A stretch of DNA of 12,810 nucleotides, taken from Anaeromyxobacteraceae bacterium. GTDB taxonomy: Bacteria; Myxococcota; Myxococcia; Myxococcales; Anaeromyxobacteraceae. The notes under the pieces are model-generated. The model saw only the letters and a program-made list of their open reading frames with translations. It did no database searches and was not told the origin of the DNA. How positions within the stretch are numbered: the first letter of the stretch is position 1; the number at the start of each line of letters is the position of its first letter. Positions 1 through 6,335 of this stretch are shown here, piece by piece. Location: the NCBI GenBank assembly GCA_027349605.1, contig DAIEMM010000330.1, positions 1-12,810 on the forward strand, read 5' to 3'. The position numbers were made by a program, and so were the translations under genes.

Positions 1-495
1 GATCCCGAGCGCGGTGCCGTAGGCGGCGGTGGCCAGCGCGCCGGCGTTGCAGTGGGTGAGGACGCGCGCCTCGGGCGGCAGGAGGGGCGCGCCCAGGGCG
101 CCGATGCGGCGGCAGGAGGCCTCGTCCTCGTCGCGGATGGCATGGGCCTCGGCCAGGACGGCGGCGGCCGGCTCGCCGATCCGGTGCGCCATGCGCCGCA
201 CCGCCCATTCCAGGTTGACCGCGGTGGGGCGGGCCCGGGCGAGCAGCTCCGCCGCGGTCCGCATCCGTTCCGGCGTGGCGCCGCGCCGGGCCTCGACGGC
301 GAGCCCGTAGGCTGCGGCGACCCCGATGGCCGGGGCTCCCCGGACCGCCAGCGTGCGGATGGCCTCGGCGACCTCGTCGGCGGTGGTGAGCTCGAGCCAG
401 GTCTCCTCGCCGGGGAGGAGGCGCTGGTCGAGGAGGCGGACCTCGTCCCTCCGGTCGTCGTAGAGCACCGGGCGCAGCACTTCACTTTCCGTCAC
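1..495 (-). CDS. mtnA: S-methyl-5-thioribose-1-phosphate isomerase (partial, N-terminal 165 aa)
   Basis: Cytoplasmic enzyme of the methionine salvage pathway. It converts methylthioribose-1-phosphate to methylthioribulose-1-phosphate. The visible part begins with GTG at 495 and reads off the left window edge, so the C-terminal half is missing. Family hallmarks are VRGAPAIGVAAAYG at residues 51-64 and THCNAGALAT at residues 147-156. Cys149 of the second motif matches the catalytic cysteine of bacterial MtnA; the partner aspartate lies outside the window. The GTG start is supported by GGAGG (505-509), nine bases upstream, and by its GTGA overlap with the stop codon of the 73-aa membrane protein gene. 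It is the last visible gene of the gat operon. The eIF2B-like fold is shared with ribose-1,5-bisphosphate isomerases, but the motifs and N-terminal length favour MtnA. Confidence 0.93.
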   Translation of the reverse strand, partial: MTESEVLRPVLYDDRRDEVRLLDQRLLPGEETWLELTTADEVAEAIRTLAVRGAPAIGVAAAYGLAVEARRGATPERMRTAAELLARARPTAVNLEWAVRRMAHRIGEPAAAVLAEAHAIRDEDEASCRRIGALGAPLLPPEARVLTHCNAGALATAAYGTALGI

Positions 496-713
496 GATCG
501 GTCCCCTCCCCTGCGCCCCAGCCTCCCGGAGGCGCGCAGGCCGAAGTAGAGGGCCCCGGCCGCGGCCAGGCCGCCCTCGAGCCAGTGCCGGTCGCGGAGC
601 AGCACGCCGGCCACCACCGCGGAGAGGACGAGCAGCACCACGAGGAACAACCGGCTCGGGCCTCCGGCGGACCCCGCCCCGGCCGGCCCCGCACCCCATC
701 CCGCCCAGGCCAT
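492..713 (-). CDS. small two-helix membrane protein of unknown function (73 aa)
   Basis: I do not recognise a family. The 73-aa protein has a Gly/Ala-rich N-terminus, a clear hydrophobic segment at about residues 21-39 (RLFLVVLLVLSAVVAGVLL), a short polar turn (RDRHWLEGG) and a second weaker hydrophobic stretch at about 46-60 (GGLAAAGALYFGLRA). It ends in a basic Arg/Gly-rich tail. This looks like a helical hairpin in the inner membrane with basic ends. Its ATG (713-711) overlaps the gatB stop codon as TGATG, and its own stop overlaps the mtnA GTG start as GTGA. Both junctions imply translational coupling and argue that it is a real gene despite its size. Its position between gatB and mtnA gives no functional clue. 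Confidence 0.72.
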   Translation of the reverse strand: MAWAGWGAGPAGAGSAGGPSRLFLVVLLVLSAVVAGVLLRDRHWLEGGLAAAGALYFGLRASGRLGRRGGDRS

Positions 714-2173
714 CAGGCTCCGCCTTCTTCCAGCTTCCGCTTGAGCACCGCGTTCACCACCACCGGGTTGCCCTTGCCCTTCATGGCCTTCATCACCTGG
801 CCGACCAGGAAGCCGAGGAGCTTCTGGTTGCCGGCCCGGTAGCGCTCCACCTCGCCGGGGCTGGCCGCGATCACGGCGTCGACGGCGGCTTCCACCGCCG
901 ACCCGTCCGACACCTGCGCGAGGCCGCGCGCCGCGACCACCGCGTCGGGATCGCCGCCGTCCCGGAAGAGCTGCTCGATCACCTGGCGCACCCCCGGGCC
1001 GCCGATGGTGCCCGCCTCGGCCAGGCGGGCGACTCCGGCGAGCGCCGCCGGCGTGAGCTTCCCCGCTGCCGGGGCGACCACGACCTCGTTGGCGATCCGG
1101 GCCACCTCGCCGTTGATCAGGTTTGCGATCCGCTTGGCCGCCTCGGCCCCGCCCGCGCGCGCGGAGACCGCCGCGTCGAAGAGCTCGGCCGTCCCCAGCT
1201 CGGCGGTGAGCACGGCCGCGTCGTAGGCCGAGAGTCCCAGCTCGCGCTGGTAGCGCGCGGCGCGCGCACGGGGAAGCTCGGGCAGCCTGCGGCGCACCTC
1301 CTCGATCCAGGAGGCGGGCACCCGGACCGGCGGCAGGTCGGGCTCCGGGAAGTAGCGGTAGTCGTGGGCCTCCTCCTTCGAGCGCATCGAGCGGGTCTCC
1401 CCGCGCTGCGGGTCGAAGAGGCGGGTCTCCTGCACGACCTTTCCGCCGCCCTCCAGGATCTCCACCTGCCGGCGCACCTCGTACTCGATGGCCTGCCGGA
1501 GGAAGCGGAAGGAGTTCATGTTCTTCAGCTCGCAGCGGGTCCCCAGCACGGTCGAGCCCACCGGCATGACCGACACGTTCGCGTCGCAGCGGAACGAGCC
1601 CTCCTCGAGGTTGCCGTCGTTCACGCCCAGGTACATGAGGACCGTGCGCAGCGCCTTGAGGTATTCGACCGCCTCGTCGACGGAGCGGATGTCGGGCTCG
1701 CTCACGATCTCGAGGAGCGGCACGCCGGCCCGGTTCAGGTCCACGCCCGAGGAGCCGTCGGCGGCCACCCCGTGCAGGCTCTTCCCGGCGTCCTCCTCCA
1801 TGTGGATTCGGGTGAGGCGCACGCGCCGCTCCGCGCCGTCGAGGGTGAAGTCGACCCCGCCACCCAGGCAGATGGGCAGCTCGTACTGGCTCACCTGGTA
1901 GCCCTTGGGGAGGTCCGGGTAGAAGTAGTTCTTCCGGGCGAAGACGCTCTTCTCCTGGATGGCGCAGCCGAGCGCGAGCCCGGTGCGCACGGCGAACTCC
2001 ACCACCTGCCGGTTGAGCGCGGGGAGGACTCCCGGCATGGCCAGGCAGATCGGGCAGACGTGGGTGTTGGGCTCGGCGCCGAAGGTGGTCGGGCAGCCGC
2101 AGAAGATCTTGCTCCGGGTGAGGAGCTGGGCGTGGACCTCGAGGCCGACGACGAGCTGCCAGTCCTTGACCAT
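713..2173 (-). CDS. gatB: Asp-tRNA(Asn)/Glu-tRNA(Gln) amidotransferase subunit B
   Basis: The 486-aa GatB subunit binds the misacylated tRNA, activates its carboxyl group with ATP and accepts ammonia from GatA. The N-terminus shows VVGLEVHAQL (residues 8-17, with the conserved E12 and H14). A CxC...CxxC zinc site follows at C25, C27, C40 and C43 (IFCGC and VCPICLAMPGVLP). Also visible are IHMEEDAGK, DLNRAGVPLLEIVSEPDIRS and YRYFPEPDLPP. The C-terminal third is the helical/YqeY-like tail that recognises tRNA. Length is normal for the family. The ATG start gives the usual N-terminus just before VIGLEVHAQL. It directly abuts the end of the 2174-2354 hairpin element, so its whole translation-initiation region lies inside that element. 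Its stop overlaps the next gene as TGATG. Confidence 0.98.
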   Translation of the reverse strand: MVKDWQLVVGLEVHAQLLTRSKIFCGCPTTFGAEPNTHVCPICLAMPGVLPALNRQVVEFAVRTGLALGCAIQEKSVFARKNYFYPDLPKGYQVSQYELPICLGGGVDFTLDGAERRVRLTRIHMEEDAGKSLHGVAADGSSGVDLNRAGVPLLEIVSEPDIRSVDEAVEYLKALRTVLMYLGVNDGNLEEGSFRCDANVSVMPVGSTVLGTRCELKNMNSFRFLRQAIEYEVRRQVEILEGGGKVVQETRLFDPQRGETRSMRSKEEAHDYRYFPEPDLPPVRVPASWIEEVRRRLPELPRARAARYQRELGLSAYDAAVLTAELGTAELFDAAVSARAGGAEAAKRIANLINGEVARIANEVVVAPAAGKLTPAALAGVARLAEAGTIGGPGVRQVIEQLFRDGGDPDAVVAARGLAQVSDGSAVEAAVDAVIAASPGEVERYRAGNQKLLGFLVGQVMKAMKGKGNPVVVNAVLKRKLEEGGA

Positions 2174-2354
2174 TAGTGCCCCCCCCCAGGCAAGGTGATG
2201 TGACGAGAGCGCCGAGACCGACGCGAGGCGAGCGCCCGAGGAGGGAGCAGCGGAGGCGTAGCAGCGCTACGTCGAGCAGCGCATCGACGAGGCCGCTCGC
2301 CGCAGCGAGAGGATCGGCGCTCGTAGTCGTCATCTTGCCTGGGGCGGGGCACTA
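2174..2354. mobile_element. 181-bp palindromic MITE-like element A between the 148-aa gene and gatB
   Basis: This is a long imperfect palindrome bounded by TA on both sides. The outer arms (2174-2200 and 2328-2354) pair over 27 positions: 24 Watson-Crick, two possible G-U and one mismatch. A 9-bp stem follows (2207-2215 with 2314-2322), then an 8-bp stem (2227-2234 with 2294-2301). The apex holds a small CGTAGC/GCTACG hairpin with a 3-base loop (2257-2271). The element encodes no transposase. It shares four internal words in the same order with the element at 12515-12660: CGCGAGGCGA (2222), GCGCCCGAGGAG (2232), CGACGAGGCCGC (2285) and TCGCCGCAGC (2297). Its right end supplies the TAG stop of the 148-aa gene and its left end touches the gatB ATG. 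Deleting it with one TA would leave CGCTAATGG on the minus strand, a stop/start overlap. A non-autonomous TA-targeting transposon relic is the best explanation; a regulatory hairpin is the alternative. Confidence 0.75.
2179..2187 (-). promoter_or_regulatory. G9 homopolymer acting as the only candidate gatB ribosome binding site
   Basis: Read on the minus strand, nine consecutive G residues end five bases before the gatB ATG, with CACTA as spacer. No AGGAG-like motif is present, so the G-tract is the only purine-rich sequence at the right distance. The tract lies in the outer arm of the hairpin element and would be base-paired with the opposite C-rich arm if the mRNA folded. Nine identical bases are also a possible slippage site. 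Confidence 0.45.
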
Positions 2355-2794
2355 GCGCACCATCCGGCCGGAGCCCCCGCTGGGGAGCGGCTGCACCGCG
2401 TAGGCTGCCCAGCGCTCCTCCGAGGGGAAGAGGGAGACCTGCGCCGCCACCGCCACGGCGCAGAGCAGGTAGAGAAAGGGATCCCCGGTCACGAGCTCGG
2501 CGACCAGCGGGAACATGGCCGCTCCCTCCAGGATGGCCCAGGCCACCACCAGCCGCGCGAAGGCGAGCGTGTCGCGCGGACGCTGGTCGCGCGGGAGGAT
2601 GCGCAGCGGCAGGAGGCGGGAGAGCGCCACGCCGAGCCCCACCATGGCCCCCGCCATCCAGAAGAAGAGGCCCGAGAGCCCGGGCGAGCGCAGGGCGCGG
2701 GGCGCCACCGCGGCCACGGTCACCGCCGCGAAGAGCAGCGGCGTGGCCACCATTCCGCCCCAGACCACCACCGCGACCTTGCGGGTGGGGGCGC

Positions 2795-2798
<4 letters not shown>
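2352..2798 (-). CDS. four-helix membrane protein of unknown function in the gat operon (148 aa)
   Basis: The family is not recognised. The protein is mostly hydrophobic, with four likely membrane helices at about residues 8-32, 41-63, 79-103 and 107-125. Short charged loops separate them (RILPRDQRPRD between helices 2 and 3), and the C-terminal tail is soluble (FPSEERWAAYAVQPLPSGG). Helix 3 carries a buried glutamate (AWAILEGAAMFPLVAELV), loosely like the ion-binding helix of rotary ATPase c-type subunits; that resemblance is speculative. The ATG start has GGAGG (2806-2810) at seven bases and overlaps the gatA stop as ATGA. The TAG stop (2354-2352) is the terminal TAG of the hairpin element. 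Without the element the gene would end in TAA one codon position later in design but at the same residue, so the protein sequence itself would not change. Confidence 0.85.
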
Positions 2799-4263
<1,465 letters not shown>

Positions 4264-4267
<4 letters not shown>

Positions 4268-4554
4268 TCGATGATCCGGGGGACCTGGAAGCAGGTCCCG
4301 GCGCGTGCGGGCGCGTTGGCGAGGGCTTCCTCCGGCGACAGGCCGGGGAGCACCGCGTCCTCGCGGAAGGGGGTCTCCCCCGCGGCCAGCGCGTGGGTCA
4401 TGGGTTCGACGCCCGACACGTCGAGCTCCTCGAGCTGCCGGACGTAGTCGAGGATGGCCGAGAGCTCCCCGGCGAGCCGGGTCTCCTCCTCCGGGGAGAG
4501 CCGGAGCCTGGCCAGCGCCGCGATGCGCCGGACCTCTTCGGTGGACAGCGCCAT
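4264..4554 (-). CDS. gatC: Asp-tRNA(Asn)/Glu-tRNA(Gln) amidotransferase subunit C
   Basis: This is the 96-aa GatC subunit, which wraps around the GatA-GatB interface and stabilises the amidotransferase. Typical features are the N-terminal helix EEVRRIAALARLRLSPEE (residues 6-23), then LSAILDYVRQLEELDVSGVEPM (31-52), and FREDAVLPGLSPEEALANAP followed by FQVPRII at the C-terminus. Length is normal. The ATG start sits five bases after the TAG stop of the upstream zinc-ribbon gene, with only a weak Shine-Dalgarno, so it is probably translated by coupling. Its stop overlaps the gatA GTG. The order gatC-gatA-(insert)-gatB is the common bacterial order with one extra gene. Confidence 0.96.
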
Positions 4555-4559
4555 CCGGC

Positions 4560-4898
4560 CTACTTCTGGCCCGACTCGGGCTTCAGCCAGTTGAGGATGG
4601 CCGCCACCACGCCACGCCGCCCCTCGTTGATCTGGCGCTGGAAGGTCTCGATCTCGGACGCCTCGAGGAAGATCCCGTTGCAGGCGAAGCAGACGTCGAC
4701 CGGGACGGTGCGGAGCTTCACCTCGTGCATCTGCTGCCCGCAGTTGGGACAGTGCCCCCGGTGCAGTTCCCGGAGTCGCCGGGCCTCGTCCGCCGCCATG
4801 TCGTGGCGGACCTTGAGGGCGAGCTTGCGCTTCTTCTCGGCGTCCTCCTTCGCGAAGTAGTCGTCCTCGGTCTGGGAGGGCTTCACGGTCTCGGACAT
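4560..4898 (-). CDS. TFIIB-type zinc-ribbon protein (112 aa)
   Basis: A small soluble protein with a zf-TFIIB-type domain. The core is CPNCG (C50, C53), then about 16 residues, then VDVCFACNGIFLEASEIE (C70, C73), which matches the family pattern of a zinc ribbon followed by a G-I-F/W-L-(D/E)-x-x-E motif. It is preceded by a highly charged, probably helical segment (residues 10-47, rich in Lys, Glu and Asp). A short amphipathic tail follows (VVAAILNWLKP). The biochemical role of this family is poorly defined; binding to nucleic acid or protein is possible but not shown here. The ATG has AAGGAG (4907-4912) at eight bases, overlapping the end of the upstream gene; longer in-frame starts overlap that gene and look wrong. 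Five bases separate it from gatC, so it belongs to the operon. Confidence 0.88.
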   Translation of the reverse strand: MSETVKPSQTEDDYFAKEDAEKKRKLALKVRHDMAADEARRLRELHRGHCPNCGQQMHEVKLRTVPVDVCFACNGIFLEASEIETFQRQINEGRRGVVAAILNWLKPESGQK

Positions 4899-4903
4899 TT
4901 CGT

Positions 4904-6193
4904 TCACTCCTTCAGCTGGATGATGAGTCGCCGGGCCGCGGCGGCGTCGTCTCCGGTGGGCCGGACGGCCAGGAACCTCTCGTATGCGGCCACCGCGTCG
5001 GCCTTCTTCCCCATGTAGCGGTAGGTCTCGGCCAGGCCGAAGAGCGCCTCGGCGCTGCGAGGGTCGGACTCGAGGGCTCCCTCGAAGCTGGACTCCGCCT
5101 GGGCGTACCGCGAAAGGTCCAGATAACACGCCCCGCGGCCGGCGAGGGCCGCGGCGTTGCGCCCGTCGATGGCGAGGGCCCGGCCGTAGAGGTCGAGCGC
5201 CGCCTCGCAACGGCCCCGGTCCCGCTGCTCGCGCGCCTGGGCCAGGGCGGTCCGGATCTCGGACCTGGCGTCGTCGCGCGGGGCAGCCCGCACGGGTTCC
5301 TTCGGCGCCGGCGGGGCCGCGGCCGGTCCGGTGGTCGCGTCCGGCCCGGTCGACGCCGCCGGACCGGTGGTCGCCGCGAGGGCGGGCCCCGTCGGGGACG
5401 CCGCACCCGGATCGGGGTTCTGGGCGGCCTCGGGCGGCTTCGCCGGTGGCGGCGAGGGTTTCGGGTCGGCGGGCCTCGGGGTCACCACCGCGGCGGCCGG
5501 CGCGGGCGCCTGGACGACGGCCTGCGCCACGACGTCGACCTCGGCCTTCCGCCGCAGGTAGACGGTGCCCGCCGCCACGCCCAGGAGACCGACGACCAGC
5601 AGGGCCACCCAGACCACCCGGCGCTTCGGCCTGGGCGCGGGGGGCAGGGAGCGCGTGACCCGAGCAGGAGGCGGGGCCGGGTCGTGCGCCCAGGCGGGGT
5701 CTTCCATCCCGGGCGTGGAACGCACCTCCGGCGAAGGGTTTTCCGGGCGGGGCTCACCCCCCCGGCTGGCCCTCTCCACCAGCGAGAAGAAGCTCCGGAG
5801 CTCGGGGATGTCGCCGAGACGGCGCCAGGCCTCCTCTCCCCGGCCCGACGACACCTGGTCGTCCCGCGAGGCCTTCCGCTCCACGATCCAGCGCTGCAGG
5901 GTGGAGAGCTCCCGGAAGGGGAAGACGGCGCCCGACACCTGCCGGAGCCGCCAGGTCCCCCGGTCCGCCCCGTTGCCCGGAGGACCAGCGGGGCCGGCGG
6001 CAGGGGTGAGGTCGGACACGGGCAGCGGGACGTCCCCGTCTCCCGTCTTCAGGGGGACGGCGACGGCGAGGACCTTCTTCCGGAGCAGGAATCCGTGCCC
6101 GCACTGGGTGCAGGCGACCTTCACGCCCGCCTCGGGTATCCGGGCGTCGTCCACGACGTAGTTGGCCCGGCAACGCTCGCAGCGGACGTCCAT
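4904..6193 (-). CDS. MJ0042 zinc-ribbon, GYF-like and TPR single-pass membrane protein (429 aa)
   Basis: A multidomain protein of a type common in myxobacteria. Residues 1-35 form an MJ0042-type zinc ribbon (C5, C8, C28, C31). Residues about 79-137 resemble the GYF-like module often paired with it (WRLRQVSGAVFPFRELSTLQRW ... WRRLGDIPELRSFF). A single membrane helix lies at about 192-212, with basic residues before it (PRPKRR), so the ribbon should be cytoplasmic. A Pro/Ala linker follows (about 229-305) with repeated TTGPAA/STGPD units. Three TPR motifs then span about 312-413 (for example AEALFGLAETYRYMGKKADAVAAYERFLAVRP). It is probably a scaffold across the inner membrane; related architectures occur in gliding-machinery proteins, but no specific assignment is made. 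The ATG at 6193 gives the canonical MDVRCERC start, though no clear Shine-Dalgarno precedes it. It is the first gene of the minus-strand operon, divergent from ftsK. Confidence 0.88.
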   Translation of the reverse strand: MDVRCERCRANYVVDDARIPEAGVKVACTQCGHGFLLRKKVLAVAVPLKTGDGDVPLPVSDLTPAAGPAGPPGNGADRGTWRLRQVSGAVFPFRELSTLQRWIVERKASRDDQVSSGRGEEAWRRLGDIPELRSFFSLVERASRGGEPRPENPSPEVRSTPGMEDPAWAHDPAPPPARVTRSLPPAPRPKRRVVWVALLVVGLLGVAAGTVYLRRKAEVDVVAQAVVQAPAPAAAVVTPRPADPKPSPPPAKPPEAAQNPDPGAASPTGPALAATTGPAASTGPDATTGPAAAPPAPKEPVRAAPRDDARSEIRTALAQAREQRDRGRCEAALDLYGRALAIDGRNAAALAGRGACYLDLSRYAQAESSFEGALESDPRSAEALFGLAETYRYMGKKADAVAAYERFLAVRPTGDDAAAARRLIIQLKE

Positions 6194-6257
6194 GGGAGAC
6201 CGTCCAAGGTAGCGCCGATACACGGACCCGCGCAAGCCACGGATCCCGGTGGAAAAA

Positions 6258-6285
6258 TTGACCCTTCGCCCCCCGACGATATCGT
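6258..6285 (+). promoter_or_regulatory. candidate sigma-70 promoter for ftsK
   Basis: TTGACC (6258-6263) matches five of six bases of the -35 consensus and follows an A-rich patch. TATCGT (6280-6285), 16 bases downstream, matches four of six bases of the -10 consensus. The -10 lies inside the 16-bp palindrome at 6273-6288. The predicted start would be near 6292, giving a leader of about 44 bases. This is a reading by eye and no transcription data are available. Confidence 0.4.
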
Positions 6286-6288
6286 CGG
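6273..6288. promoter_or_regulatory. perfect 16-bp palindrome, candidate operator 1
   Basis: CCGACGATATCGTCGG is a perfect palindrome overlapping the candidate ftsK -10 box, in the 142-bp divergent intergenic region. Its core CGATATCG recurs at 6318-6325. A dimeric transcription factor site is a natural reading; the regulator is unknown. Confidence 0.45.
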
Positions 6289-6316
6289 CTCCGGGGCCGT
6301 CCGCGCCCCCACACCC

Positions 6317-6326
6317 GCGATATCGC
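6317..6326. promoter_or_regulatory. 10-bp palindrome, candidate operator 2
   Basis: GCGATATCGC is a perfect palindrome ten bases before the ftsK ATG. Its CGATATCG core is identical to that of the 16-bp palindrome upstream. The centre-to-centre distance is 41 bases, close to four helical turns, so both sites would face the same side of the DNA. Confidence 0.4.
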
Positions 6327-6335
6327 CGAGGATCC

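Noticed and set aside
492..2333. 613-codon minus-strand frame running through the hairpin element, antisense-frame of gatB and the 73-aa gene
   Set aside because: It starts inside the element and uses a wrong gatB frame. Only its last 73 codons, from the ATG at 713, look like a protein.
6194..6250. Promoter for the minus-strand operon (TTGCGC and TACCTT, 18 bases apart)
   Set aside because: The match is poor (four and three of six) and the start would fall right at the ATG. A promoter must exist here, but I cannot place it.
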